Assembly (NCBI GenBank): GCA_030068075.1
Contig: CM057826.1
Span: 51,479,116 to 51,543,115 of the forward strand
Origin: Paguma larvata
Lineage: Eukaryota > Chordata > Mammalia > Carnivora > Viverridae
Reading direction: 5' to 3'
Length of the DNA: 64,000 nt
The notes below the pieces were generated by a model. The model did no database searches, was not told where the DNA came from, and saw nothing but the letters and a program-made list of their open reading frames with translations. The position numbers and the translations under genes were made by a program. Each line of letters starts with the position of its first letter. The first letter of the stretch is position 1. Shown here in pieces: positions 33,933 to 45,849 of the stretch.

Positions 33933-33962
33933 AAAAAAATAAACATTAAAATAAAATTTAAA
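33738..33962 (+). mobile_element. SINEC_Fc: CAN-SINE with exact TSD and (CT)n
   Basis: Intact head gcgcctgggtggctcagtcg, B-box gttcgtgagttcaagcccc, (CT)n at 33902-33930 and A-rich tail. An exact 16-bp duplication flanks it (33722-33737 and 33963-33978). It is a relatively young copy. Confidence 0.96.
33902..33930 (+). repeat. (CT)n microsatellite in SINE linker
   Basis: 29 nt of uninterrupted CT. Confidence 0.93.
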
Positions 33963-33978
33963 AAAAACTGACTTCTGG

Positions 33979-36015
33979 AGCAATATAATGAGCAGCAATA
34001 GGGGCTGAGAAGGAGTTATTTGTAGACATCGTGGAAAATAGTGCTATATAGCTCAAACTACTTTTCAAAGTTACATCAGGAAGGGTCTTCCCCTCCCTGA
34101 TAAAGCTTCCCTTCATGAGTGTCAAGGCTGGGAGACTGGAATGAGGCAGATGAAATTATCCAGGCTTGGACTGAACTAAGACTATGAAATAAGCCTTATT
34201 AAACAAAGAACTATGGGTCATCTGCCCTATAGAGCTTGACTCAGAAATTCTAAATATCCATTCTGCAAGGCAGTCCAAGTGGACAGCCTGCAAGCCTGGC
34301 TCCTGTCCCCATGAGGCGGCATTATCTCAAGAAGGAATGGTAGGAACTGTGACCTGATAACAAATCAGGAAGTCTCTCTGGTTGCCAAATCCCACTAGTT
34401 ACACTTTGTCTATGGCTATTGTGCTTTTCTTCTCAGCAACACTGGAGGGAACAGAGATGAAAGAGTAATAGTAAAATTGACATGCAAATGAGGAATCATA
34501 ATGCAAGGAAGTATGGAAGTGCAATTAGTGAGCCATGAGTTCATCTCAGTCCTGGGATCAGATGCTCACAGAAAACTCTGAAAACTTGTCACATGCTAGT
34601 ACTTGAAGAAGATATAGAGATTTCATGAGCTGGTGTGTGGAAAGGGGCCTAGGAAGAAAGCATGCACGCTAATGGAAGAGCAGGGAGGTAGGGAAGTAAC
34701 TGATGTGATCTAGAAAGGATAGACAATTTGACGTAATGGGAGGGCAAGTGCTCTTGGTATGTATATATGCATGTATGTAAAACGTGGGAGTGATGGTAGC
34801 GGCAAGTGTGAGTAAAGCAATAAGACAAAAAGAAAGTTAAATCCAGATTGAGTATGGCATTTTGTTCTTGAGTCAAGGGTCAGACAAATCATGGACCCAT
34901 GTAGCTCAAATTTCCTCTCTAAAGGACAGGTTTTTAATTTCCTATAGACTAGATAAATGGACACTTTTACATAAGAATCTAATTTTTGTCTTTTCTTGAA
35001 AACTTAGATGTGGCAATAGTCATGGAGGTGAGGTTCAGTGACCATTAGCATGTGAGATCCAGTTGGCCACGCACCTTGCCCAGTCCACTTCACTTATTTT
35101 ATTTCCTGCCAGACCTGGGAAGGCAGATGAGTATTTTACTCCGGCACTCAGTGATGAAAAAATAGCAAAAGTATTTTCATAGGAGACTGATAAGAGCACA
35201 TTAGTTACATGATCAACTCTGTGAGCAAAGGAAGAATGGAGACCAAACAATCTCTACTAATGCCAGGCGGCTTTTTAATAGTTTAAGTCTCTCGCTGTTG
35301 CCTATGCAATTTTCAACAGTATGTAAATGGCCCTCTGAGATTCAGCTCTCTTACTACCAAGTTTTCTCTCCTTTTGTAAAAAGATTTTTAAATCATTGAA
35401 ACCCATCCAAAGAAAGCCATAAAAGATAAGCCATTTTATCTTGCTGAATGCCTTAAAATAATTTAAATGAAAGTAAACAATGAACTTAATATCATTCATC
35501 CATGATGTTTTAATGGACATTAAATTTATAGCTTTGCCCCAGTTGATCAAACTTTCTCCCAAATTTGCAGTCTTTGAAAAGCCCTTCAGTCGGTATGTTG
35601 CTATGGTACGTGGCCTTACTACTTAATGGTGATTTAGTTTTGCCCCCAAGTCAGAGAAAAGTGAGTTTAATAATATCAGCATACTTCATTGCAGTGCACT
35701 GAATTAAAAACAAATTAATATTTTATCCTCAGGCAATTCTTACTATAATCAAGAAAGTCTTATTGAAAGAGATTTATTAAAAGAACAAGGAGTTTGGTTG
35801 GTTTAATTTAGCTATGCTTTTATTAAGTTTGCTAATCAGAGCTGGTTTGAGATTCTCCAAGATGCATACCTAAGATGCATAAACACACCAGGCTTTCGAG
35901 GAATTGAGGTTACAAATCCTCTAAAATAAAACATTGGCCAACTGAAAATATGAACAGATATGTATCATATCATCACAATGAATAAACACAAGGCGGAAAA
36001 CACATGACAATGGGA
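33979..36015. other. No recognised element
   Basis: About 2 kb without a named repeat. Minus-strand frames at 34649-34964 and 35035-35562 show no recognisable domain. No RNA gene seen. Confidence 0.5.
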
Positions 36016-36017
36016 TA

Positions 36018-36225
36018 TATCTCTATTTACTGAGTACCTTCTATATATCAGGTACTGTTTGGGGCCTTTTATATGTCCAGTTGGCCACTTTTAAACCTTA
36101 CAACAAACCTATGAGAAGTTACTGTTCCTAATTTCCAGAAAGCTAATGTAACATATGCAAAATGACACAGTGGCAAATGGCACTTACTTTTGAACACAAG
36201 ACTTGTCTGATTCCAAAGCTATGTT
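36018..36225 (-). mobile_element. MIR: MIR SINE, antisense
   Basis: Antisense MIR order: tactgagtaccttctatata, tcaggtactgtttggggcc, accttacaacaaacctatga, gaagttactgttcctaattt, then gacacagtggcaaatggca. Confidence 0.78.
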
Positions 36226-36407
36226 TTGGAGGGAAAATAAAGACTTAAAAATTATCAGGAGTTTTACTAAGCTTTGCTCAGTCCTGCTAATGATCTGCTG
36301 ACAATCTCAGCTGTATCAGAGGATCTGAACCTAGATGTACATACTGGAGAGGAGAGATTCGTGGGTGTCCCATATTAGTTCTTCTGTTAAGGGGTGCTCC
36401 TGCATGG

Positions 36408-36409
<2 letters not shown>
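36226..36409. other. No recognised element
   Basis: Short spacer before the (AC)n array. Confidence 0.5.

Positions 36410-36457
<48 letters not shown>
36410..36457 (+). repeat. (AC)24 microsatellite
   Basis: 48 nt of uninterrupted AC in DNA not otherwise assigned to a repeat. It is likely length-variable. Confidence 0.97.
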
Positions 36458-36458
<1 letters not shown>

Positions 36459-37415
36459 ATCAAACTAACAACAGTCCTATATGTCTAGGAGGTTTTAAGA
36501 AAATGGGCTTTTCCTCCCTGACAAATATTTAGGCTATTTTAAAGGAGCTCAAATGTTGGGAACCTGGATGTACAAGTTCCAATTATACACTCACACTCCA
36601 ATAAACACACTCGCAAGCTGTTCATCTTTACCAATGCCTTAAATTGAATTGTTGATAATCTTCCGAAAAGAAATCCTTAAACTACAGACACTCTTTTACT
36701 TGTTTACTTTTCACTGGGTTTGAGAAAAAGCAGGCCAAATAACTGCACCAAAGTAGCAATAATTCTATACAGATATTCTTGTAGGAAAGAAACAGTGAGA
36801 CTCAAGGGTAAGAATAATGAAGCTGCCAAGCGAGATGGATGTAATGGCAGTGTGAACCAACATGATAACTGATCAAAGAGCAGAGTGAGGGCTGTGCCAC
36901 AGAGGCCGGTAAACCAAAGGCAGCTTGTTGGGATTAAACTCTAAACATTAAGATCAGGTCACATCAGAAAAATCCAAGAAAGGCTTTGAAAGAGCAGATC
37001 TTTCTGAAGGCTTCTTTTCATTTATGGACTCACACAGGTACATACCAACTATCTGCCTAGAATGGAAGAACAGAAAACGCAGGAAGTAATACTTTCCAAA
37101 CAAAACAAAGCAAAAATAGGTAAGAGCAGTTGTCAGAATTTTAAATGGAATCATTATTCTACTTGATGTCAACAACCATGCTGTAAATGGGCACATTTCC
37201 AAACTCTTTGACATGTTTTTATGTTCAGATTTCACAACTTTCCCCAGTTATAATAGCATTTGCATGGAGCTCTTTTTTTCCTGCCCATGTATTGTCTTAG
37301 ATTTTAAACTCCTCTGCAATGATATACTTTACAGTAAATTTTGTACAACTGGTTGTACTTTCTTTTACATAATAACTCATTGCTTTTATAAAAGAGCATA
37401 AATTTCAATAGAGTT
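36458..37415. other. No recognised element
   Basis: No gene or named repeat. The 93-codon minus frame at 36954-37235 has no recognisable domain. Confidence 0.5.
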
Positions 37416-37419
37416 TTTT

Positions 37420-37575
37420 CATAATATCATTTTATTTGACTCTTATTGTCTTGTGGGCATGAGCAAGATGGCATTATTATCCCAGTTTTACAGAAAAACT
37501 TTAAAAAGATTAGTTTCTCAAGAACACAAAACTATTCAATAGCAGGGTTGAAGCAAGAACCTGCATATTCTGAGA
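37420..37575 (-). mobile_element. MIR: MIR SINE, antisense
   Basis: gcattattatcccagtttta, cagaaaaactttaaaaagat, acacaaaactattcaatagc, then agggttgaagcaagaacct: a typical antisense MIR core. Confidence 0.7.
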
Positions 37576-38295
37576 TAAAACTGAACTGAATTTTCATACT
37601 TCTTTGTTTTCAAAGAAGAAAAAAGATACAGTTATTTTCATGTACTCCTCTTAAGTCTACTCAGCCTAAATCCTGGGTCAAACACTGGGGACCCATGAGC
37701 AAAATGTTTGGGACACTTGTTGTTTAGCCCAAACACTGTTTATAAAGGGCAGCAGGCAGCATAGTAAAGGACAATCAACTGTAGCAGAAACCTCTTTCTA
37801 ATAGATGCTGATAAGTAAAATTGACTAATAAAGATAGTCGGGAAAAACCTACCAGCAAACTGGATATTTATTCAACTCTTGAATTCTCCTAATTAAGGAC
37901 AATACACTGATTACCAGCATCTCTGTGGTTAAGATCTCAGGTTACATCCTTCTTCACTAACGTGTCTTTCAGAATCTCTCCATCTTTAAAATATAGAACT
38001 TTTCATGCTTATAGAGATCCCAAGTTTTCTAGGGTTTTAAAGCTTCTCTTGAATAAGTTTAAATAGGGATATTTCACCATCATTTTCATTCTTGAAAGTC
38101 TATGCCACTACATGGTGTTTTCCTTGAAATGTTTAGCTAGAACAAAATCACTCTGAGATGTATACACAGGACATACCATCACGTGCCTGAAGCTCACACA
38201 TTGCCATGTGGAACAAAACTGACCTAATCTGGGGCCCGTAGCCACACTAACAGATGTTTTAGTTTGTGCCATTTTGTTTCTTCCTATTTTTCTAT
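37576..38295. other. No recognised element
   Basis: Nothing recognised. Confidence 0.5.
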
Positions 38296-38299
38296 TCTT

Positions 38300-38440
38300 C
38301 TTAGCAGAGATTTTCAGCATTTAGTGGACATAAGCATCACCTGAGGTGCATTTTTAAAATGCAGACTTTCAGGCCCATTTGGATTGTGTTGAATTGGTGA
38401 ATCTGCATTTTAACAAATCCCTCTCCATCCTATGACGCCA
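38300..38440. mobile_element. MER5-like hAT remnant
   Basis: taagcatcacctgaggtgca, tttttaaaatgcagactttc, aggcccatttggattgtgtt and gaatctgcattttaacaaat resemble the MER5 family. Ends are not preserved. Confidence 0.65.
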
Positions 38441-39288
38441 ACGCAATATTTACAACACACTGGTATGTGGAATAAAATTTCAGTACCTTATCATAGACAC
38501 ATAGTTTTTCCAAACTGGCCCTTATATATTTCTATAGTCTCTACTTCTTACAACCCAGAGAGGATGGTACTGCTCTAGTTGAACTCGCAAATTTCCATGC
38601 TAATTCAAATATTTGTGCCATATTTCACATTTTAGTAAAGATTTATCATTTTATTTTCCCATTAACCTTCATAACTCCTAGGAATAATAGTCTCTTGGGA
38701 TGGAGTGGGGTATGTCCTTTTATCCCTGCTCCTCACTCCAAACGTGTTCTAATACAATCTGCTAACCACAGTTCCCATCCTCTCTGCCTCAGGGAAACGG
38801 GCATGAGCATGTGAGACCAATCAAATATTTTCCCTAAGTTTTTTTTAAACTGGATATGTTAAAAAGAGATAGACCTTTACTAGTGAAAAAGTTGAGGACT
38901 GTAAAGATCAGGAGCTATGTAAAGGTTTCTTGAAAATGGAGGGAGGCACTCAAAAAGAACAAAGCTAACATCCAGAAAGCAACAGAGAGTTAATAAATGC
39001 AAATTAGTCAAAATACAATTTTCATCAGTTTCTCAAAGGGATCTGTAATCCAAGAAAACATTATAATGTCCTGTCAACTTTGGGTCATTTTAAAGAAACT
39101 ATTTATCAAGGCTACATATTAATATATGCTATCATATTAAGATATTATTGCCATTTTGAAGTAAACTATAGACAATGCTAAAGTCCTAAATAAATTTTAG
39201 AATTAAATACATTTTTCCTCCATGAGGTATACCCATACAGTCAAGTGATAATTCTTTCAGGATTTTTGACTTAAAATATAGAATAGCG
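38441..39288. other. No recognised element
   Basis: AT-rich, nothing recognised. Confidence 0.5.
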
Positions 39289-39289
39289 A

Positions 39290-39686
39290 TTATTATCTGT
39301 ATAGCTTTTTTACTAGTAAAGGTTGACCATATAGTTGTGGGTCCGTTTTTGGGTTCTCTGTTCTGTTCCATTGATCTGTATGTCTGTTTTGTGCCAATAC
39401 CATACTGTCTTGATGATTACAGCTCTGTAATACTGCTTGAAGTCTGGAATTGTGATACTTCCTGCCTTGCTTTTCTTTTTCAACATGACTTTGGCTATTC
39501 AGGGTCTTTTGTGGTTCCATACAAACTTTAGAATTGTTTGTTCTAGCTCTATGAAAAATGCTGGTGGTATTTCGATAGGGACTGTGTTGAATGTGTAGAT
39601 CGCTTTGGGTAGTATAAACATTTTAGCAATATTCGCTCATTCAATCCATGAGCATAGAATGTTTTTCCATTTCTTTGTGTCCCCCA
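39290..39686 (-). mobile_element. L1: L1 ORF2 fragment, inverted 5' part of one insertion
   Basis: The minus strand encodes L1 ORF2: 39293-39520 reads [19 protein letters not shown] and later [16 protein letters not shown]. It abuts, head to head, a sense L1 3' end starting at 39687. This arrangement is the hallmark of a 5' inversion (twin priming). It has no intact reading frame. Confidence 0.88.
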
Positions 39687-40215
39687 ATGTTTATGGTAGC
39701 ACTATCAATTATGGCCAAATTATGAAAAGAGCTCAAATGATCATCAACTGATGAATGTATGTATACACACACACACATACAAATATATACAATGGAATAT
39801 TACTCAGCCATCAAAAAGAATGAAATCTTGCCATTTGCAACAACATGGATCTAACTAGAGGGTATTATGCTAAGTGAAATAAGTCAGTCAGAGAAAGACA
39901 AATACCTGATAAGTTTGCTCATATGTGGAATTTAAGAAACAGAACAGATGAACATAAGGGAAGGAAAGGATAAATAAAGTAAGATAAAAACAGAGAGAGA
40001 GGTAAACCATAAGACACTCTTAACTATAGAGAACAAAATGAGGGTTGATGGAGAGAGGTGGGTGGAGGATGGGCTAGAGAGGTGATGGGGACTAAGGAGG
40101 GCACTTGTTACGATGAGCACTGGGTGTCGTACATGAGTAAATTCGATTCCTGAAACCAGTATTACACTATATGCCAACTAACTTGAATTCAAATAAAATC
40201 TTGAAATAAATAAAT
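39687..40215 (+). mobile_element. L1: L1 3' end, direct part of the same insertion
   Basis: Sense-strand end of ORF2 (caatggaatattactcagcc) followed by the carnivore L1 3' UTR (agtgaaataagtcagtcag, gatgagcactgggtgtcgt, aacttgaattcaaataaaat). An (AC)n spacer occurs near 39765. Minus-strand frame 39932-40177 is a shadow of the 3' UTR. Confidence 0.92.
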
Positions 40216-40725
40216 AAACAAACAATTTTTTAAAAACAAAAAAAAATTTCTTGTGGTTTTGTTTGGTTGGTTTAGTTTTTGCTTTATTTTTTGCTGTTGG
40301 TGAAAATGTTTGCTGGTTTTTCTTATGATTTCTTAGTATATTTATTTTGTCTAATGTGAAATGCAAATGCTTTTATTATGATTTTTCTTCAGATCTCTTT
40401 ATGATCTGATGCAAAATACAGATGCTTACCTGTCACCATTTCAACTACTTTGTCTCCATATCTGTTGACTATGAAGATAGGGCAGCACTTTCAAATGCAA
40501 TTCAAAATTAAATAGATATTCTACATAATGAATAAAGATTCTAAAGTATTAGCATATCGTGGGACAATATTTAGATTATTTCAAAGCCTGACATTTAATA
40601 ATACATTTTGTACTGTTTTCTAATGACTATTTGCCTGTTAATCTGCTTTATCTTACTTATAGGAAATTCTTTATAGGCAGATTCTAGGTCTTCTGCTTCC
40701 CATGTCATTTTCATAGGGTATTTTG
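40216..40725. other. No recognised element
   Basis: A/T-rich sequence following the L1 tail. Confidence 0.5.
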
Positions 40726-40729
40726 GTCA

Positions 40730-40985
40730 ACATTATAAGCTGCATGTGACAGAAACAACACAAACTGCCTTAGGAGAAGAAAGGAAGAAGGGTATTATTG
40801 TCTTCAAAAACTAAACAGTTCAAGGACAATTCTTCCTTCTGATACAGCAGGATCCCAGGTTTCAAACAATGATGCTAGAGTCAGTTCTGCCATAGTTTGC
40901 ATGGCTTTCTCTGTGTTGGTTTTATCATTTGGTGGGTTTTTTCCATGTGGTTGCTTTCAGCACCTCCAGACTTACAACCCCCTTG
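40730..40985. mobile_element. Ancient interspersed repeat, class unresolved
   Basis: gctgcatgtgacagaaacaa, cacaaactgccttaggagaa, then tctctgtgttggttttatca and tttcagcacctccagactta resemble a known mammal-wide repeat that I cannot name. The 60-codon frame at 40901-41083 overlaps it. Confidence 0.45.
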
Positions 40986-41287
40986 ACTTCTCTTTCTCAA
41001 TGGTACATCTGGACATTCCTAGAATTGAGTGCTATATACTTAACTTGAGTAACATACACATCTCTGAATATATCTGGACATAGGGATCAACTACATACAA
41101 ATTATACGAGTTAAGAAGTGAGAAGGGGTACCTGCCCAAAGGAAAATCCAAGCATGATTATCAAAAGAATTGCAATTAGCAGAAGAAAATGGGTGCTGGA
41201 CAGGAGAAAACATACATCCACTGAACAGAATTATTAGCTTAAAGTACATATCAAACACACCTTTGTTGATACAGCATCCTCTCTCAT
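40986..41287. other. No recognised element
   Basis: Spacer before an internal L1 fragment, nothing recognised. Confidence 0.5.
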
Positions 41288-41590
41288 TCATTAAGAAGGG
41301 ATGCTGTATTTTGTCAAATGCTTTTTCTGCATCAATCGACAGGATCATATGTTTCTTATCTTTTCTTTTGTTAATGTGATGTATCACATTGATTGATTTA
41401 CGAATGTTGAACCATCCCTGCAACCCAGGGATGAATCTTACTTGATCGTGGTGGATAATTCTTTTTATATGCTGTTGGATTCTATTTGCTAATATCTTGT
41501 TAAGAATTTTTGCATCCATGTTCATCAAGGATATCAGCCTGTAGTTCTCTTTTTTTGCTGGGTCTCTATCTGGTTTGGGAATCATTCAAG
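41288..41590 (-). pseudogene. Internal L1 reverse-transcriptase fragment
   Basis: The minus strand keeps an open stretch of L1 ORF2 from [19 protein letters not shown] through [20 protein letters not shown] to [18 protein letters not shown], the N-terminal part of the reverse-transcriptase domain (fingers and the first catalytic aspartate, in SIDAEKAFD). The frame (41091-41585, 164 codons) continues into non-L1 DNA, so its C-terminal third is meaningless. The GCPLSP and FADD motifs are absent, as are both L1 ends and any A-tail. It is probably a piece left by deletion or by an incomplete or inverted insertion. Confidence 0.88.
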
Positions 41591-43255
41591 GTTGCAGATA
41601 ATAAATCTTTTACTCCTGTGTTAGACAATGCCCATTTGATTGCAAGGCACGAATACCCACTCAATATACTTCAAGGAAAATTGGTTTTATTTCATTCTCA
41701 ATCAATCTCACTATAAGAATGATAGCAAAGTCTCTTGAAAACCAAAAAGTTGTCAGGCAGCTTGGTATGTGGGGATGCAGGTAGGGGATGTTGGGGTGGA
41801 GGGTACAGGGGAGAAGAGAGGATACATCCCTTATATTCTGTGTTATTGTGCATTTGTGTGTCTCTCACTCTAAACCAGCTTCTCACTTAAGTCATTTATT
41901 CCATGGTTTACAAACGGCCTCCCACATCTAGGGAATCCAGAAATAGAGAACTTTACACCAGAATGCATAGGAACTTCTAGGTCAGCTGCCCACAAGTCTC
42001 ATTTCTGTAAACCAGACCTGATGGGCCAAGAGAGGTCAGGGACCCACTTCTGTCTCCCTAGATGAATTATCTGAAAGTTGAATAGGAATGGAAGGGTTGA
42101 GGATGAAAATCACAGAGCTGAAAGGACATCTAATGCTGGACCTAGAGGGAGGACAAGTCCCTGGAAAATGACCTTTTTTGGAGGTGAAGAGGAAATCACT
42201 GGCATCTTTAAGGCAATTTGATACAAAGTCTAATTCTGCATTTTATCCCAACTGCAAAAGAATAACACAGAGGAAATAAATAAGAAAATAAGACTCTAAT
42301 AATGGAAATGTCATTCTCTTTGTCAGGCAAAAAACCGAATTTCCATTTAAAGAAAATGGTATGAATTTCATTCATACCATTTTAAAGCACATTTACTTAA
42401 AATGCTTTATTTTATGTATTAGATAAGTAATGGTTATAATTAGTAGAATTTGAAATTTCAAGGGATAATAAAAGTAACCAACTTTTAACTCCCACAAGAT
42501 GTAATAATTTCTGACATTAAAATATGTTAATATTTATATATCGTTGAAATTTATTTTAGTGTTAATACCAAACTAGTAGAGAATATCTATCTAAATAATG
42601 TTATTTCAAAAATAATGATATAATATATGTTACAGTCCCACCTTCTAAAGATTCACTAACAGCAAAAGTAGGGTGTTTTTTTTATTGCTTTAGCTATATT
42701 TTCCTTTTGCTCTGAATCTGTTGATATTTTTTTTAAAATGGAAATGAACACATTTTTCCATTAGATTTGAGTAAATTGAATCAACCACACAGAAACGTGT
42801 GATTCTGGTATATGCTCCTTTTCAATATTCCATTTAAAATTACCTCAAAAAAAGTCAAATGCTATTTACGATAGTACCTTCCAAAAAAAAAAAGGAAAAA
42901 CAAAACTGATTTAATTCATTATACAGCAACATCTAGCAGTAGAAAATCTACTAAATGTTTTCTGTTTGTTTTTATGAAACTGTATATAGAAGTTTACAGT
43001 CCTACATGGGGTGGGTAGCTATTAGTAGACTACAAGTAAATAATACCTCACTTAAATATTTCCTTAACTTTGTCAGTTTAGGATCACTGTGCTCATCATA
43101 AACCTGCTACTGTGGAGTCTCCAGTGCACGAAGAAAAATAAAATTCCTAAGAATTGCATAGAAAATGCCTCATCTCCAATTCTCTGAGATTTCTGGGATT
43201 GTCTTTCTGAAATTTACATCTCCCGGCTCCCATTTTCACATTCACCTTTCTGAGG
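41591..43255. other. No recognised repeat; one strong short hairpin
   Basis: No gene seen. A perfect 14-bp stem hairpin lies at 42353-42383. A-rich tracts occur near 42885-42900. Confidence 0.5.
42353..42383. repeat. Perfect 14-bp stem hairpin
   Basis: Left arm aaaatggtatgaat (42353-42366), loop ttc, right arm attcataccatttt (42370-42383). Pairing does not extend outward, so it is too short to be a microRNA precursor. It may be a small fold-back produced by replication slippage. Confidence 0.85.
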
Positions 43256-43259
43256 AAAC

Positions 43260-43480
43260 AATTTTGCAAACTAGTTATGGTAAGGAGTTTAAAGTCAAAT
43301 GGTGTAAGGGTTGAGTTCCCCTTTCTCTATTTACTGGTTATGTTCTGAGATTTGGGACAAATTATATTCCTCTCAGCCTCTTTCCTCAACTAGAAGATGG
43401 CTACGGACTTCATGGGTTGTTGCGTGGATTAAGAGGTACTTACGGAACTTAAGCCAATACCAACACAAAATAGTCAATAC
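43260..43480 (+). mobile_element. MIR: MIR SINE remnant
   Basis: tttactggttatgttctgag, tttgggacaaattatattcc, tctcagcctctttcctcaac and gggttgttgcgtggattaag follow MIR order. The 71-codon frame at 43311-43526 lies on it. Confidence 0.75.
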
Positions 43481-45295
43481 TAGCCATTGTTGGGAAAGAA
43501 TCCATTTTCCATTATTTAAGAAATAATAATAGCAAACACAGGGCCATTCCCACTTTTGAACTTGAACTGCTTTTATAATACATATGGCAATTACTTTTCT
43601 ATATCTGTTCTATTCAACCTCCCTGCCCCTTGACAACAGTGATTTTGTTTTATATTTTCATAATTAATCCAGATCTTGGTACATATTATTAGGTCATAAA
43701 AAAATCACTAGTAAATGGAACTGAACCTAAAGTCTCCCAGTACCTCGTTATTCCCTCCAGGATGCAGAACTATGTAGCTCTTTATTCTGCTTTATGCAAT
43801 TGAATACATAAAATAGATTGTCCTCTAAAACCTTCAGTCAGATGCCAGAATGAAAGAGGCAGCTATTCATGGTAAAACAGGCTACACAGTGCTTTTTAAC
43901 TAGTTAGAGGAGCTCAAACTCTCAGGGCAAGGACTGAGTTAATGTCTAATGAAATCTGACTGCTATTCCATTTTAAGTACTGACAGAGTTCGTAGCAGTC
44001 AGTACAGAAGAAAAAGGCTACAACATTCTTTGAGATATTGCATCAGAATTTCTGGTTCTGGGCTTCAACCCTTGCTGCATCAATTTACATTCTGAAGGTT
44101 ATCTTCAAAGCCAGAAGGATGAGGAACAGAAAGGTTTGAAATAAAAAATTTCTAGGGGTTACTACATCTAAAAATCCTTACATTTTAAAATTGGCTTCAC
44201 CTTGATAATAGGACTCTGATTGTGGTAAGAAACAGCCTTAATTCTTTTCCCCTTGAAAATGTACTTTTCCAGGGTGAGAGAACACACTGAACTACTTTTA
44301 AAGTTACATTCCTGGATATTGACTGCAAAAATTTGCAGGTCCTGAAAGGGTTAGCATTTCTTTTCCTTTAGAATCCTGATACAACTCTAGGGCCAATAAT
44401 CAGCAAACTAAACTGAATCCTAGTTAGGAGCTTTGAGCATCTCCCGCTTGTTTCTTAAGATGCCTCAGGGGCTCAGCTGTCCTAGATAAAATTCGGCAAA
44501 CATTGAAATTGGGCGCTAAATTACAGAATGGGGAGAGGTTGACTAAAGTCAGATAACCTACCACCACCTGGAGAGTAAGGAAGAAATGTTTATTCCGATC
44601 TGGGGACAGAAAAGAGGGTAATAAAATGACTTTGCTATACTGAGGAAAACAAGGGAGGAAGAGAAGGAATTTCTAGGTGAAGGGTAAAGACTAGAAGAAA
44701 GGTCATCAGTGGTCACTTTGAGTAAGGATTCTAGTCAACCACTGCAAATCATTCCAAGTTACAAATGTAGAAAAGCTGCTCCTCTTGACAGAGCTAATGC
44801 CCCTGTTTAAAATATGTTCCAGCATTCTTAACCTGACAATGTTGGCATGCCTTGGGCTTAGTCTTGGGTCTTCTTTCCTTTCCCCTCCATAGTCCCCACC
44901 CCTGCCCTTAGCCACCTTTTCCAGGCACATGGCTTGAATTAATTTATATATTTTAAAGACTCCAACATTTTCCCCTAAGCTCCATCTCCCTATTTAACAT
45001 TTCAGAGTGGGTATCTCAGCCACCTAACTGTATCACCTCTAAGGCAGAACTCTTCATCATCCCACAAAGTCTGCTTCACTCCAGTTTTCCTCGACTTAGT
45101 AAATGATGCAACTATCTATCTACTTCCATTTCCCCTGACAACGCCCAAATCAAAGCAATTGTCCTATTTCATCTGGATAACTTTATCTGTCACCCCAAAT
45201 GCTCTCTTCCACAGACACCTTTGTCTGGTTGGCATTCATTCACAGTGATTTTGTTTTCCTTTCAAGGAACAGGGCTTGATGATGTCACAGTCTGA
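43481..45295. other. No recognised element
   Basis: No gene or named repeat over about 1.8 kb. The 74-codon minus frame at 44706-44930 has no domain. Confidence 0.5.
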
Positions 45296-45299
45296 ATAA

Positions 45300-45795
45300 A
45301 GGTTTTGCACAGTTTACCTTTGCTCTTAGAATCTAATCTCAAATTCTTAATGTAGCTTAATGGTCCAGCGTAATCTGATCCCTTTCAATTACCATTTTTA
45401 TTCTCCCTCCTTACATTCCAGACACACCAATACCTTAAACTTGCAAAGTCCTGAGTGTAGAGCCTTTGTAAACATTCTTTTTCTACCCTGACTCTCAAAG
45501 ACCTTCACAGAGTAATTCCTACTCATTGCCCAAGACCTAACTTAAATGCAACTGTCTCTGGGAAGCCTTCTCCATGCCCTGGAGCAGGTGGTGTATAGTT
45601 TGTTCCCTCTCTTTTTTCTATGCTGTAAATACAAGATTCTCTATACATTTTTTTCTGTATTGTCTCTCTCTAACTAGTCTGTGAGCTTCAGCAGAAGAAG
45701 GGGCAATATCTGTAGTGTTGTGTACTGAATGTTCAGCAGCTGGCATAGTGTATGGCATGCAGTAGGAAAATAGTAAATATAGTACTTTTGGATAA
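45300..45795 (+). mobile_element. L2 LINE 3' remnant
   Basis: Sense-strand L2 3' region: cattccagacacaccaatac, cctaacttaaatgcaactgt, ctctgggaagccttctccat, then gtgagcttcagcagaagaag and agctggcatagtgtatggca. It is old and interrupted by small indels. Confidence 0.75.
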
Positions 45796-45849
45796 CTTAC
45801 TAATGAAGGAAGCAAGTATATTAAAAAATCAACTAAAGACAGCAGCTCT

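Noticed and set aside
36410..36457. CRISPR-like or regulatory repeat array
   Set aside because: It is a simple AC dinucleotide run with no spacers. The genome is a mammal's.
41091..41585. 164-codon minus-strand frame as a gene
   Set aside because: The N-terminal two thirds are L1 reverse transcriptase and the remainder is unrelated DNA read through by chance. Annotated as an L1 pseudogene fragment.
42353..42383. microRNA precursor
   Set aside because: The stem is only 14 bp with a 3-nt loop and no outward pairing, far shorter than a pre-miRNA.
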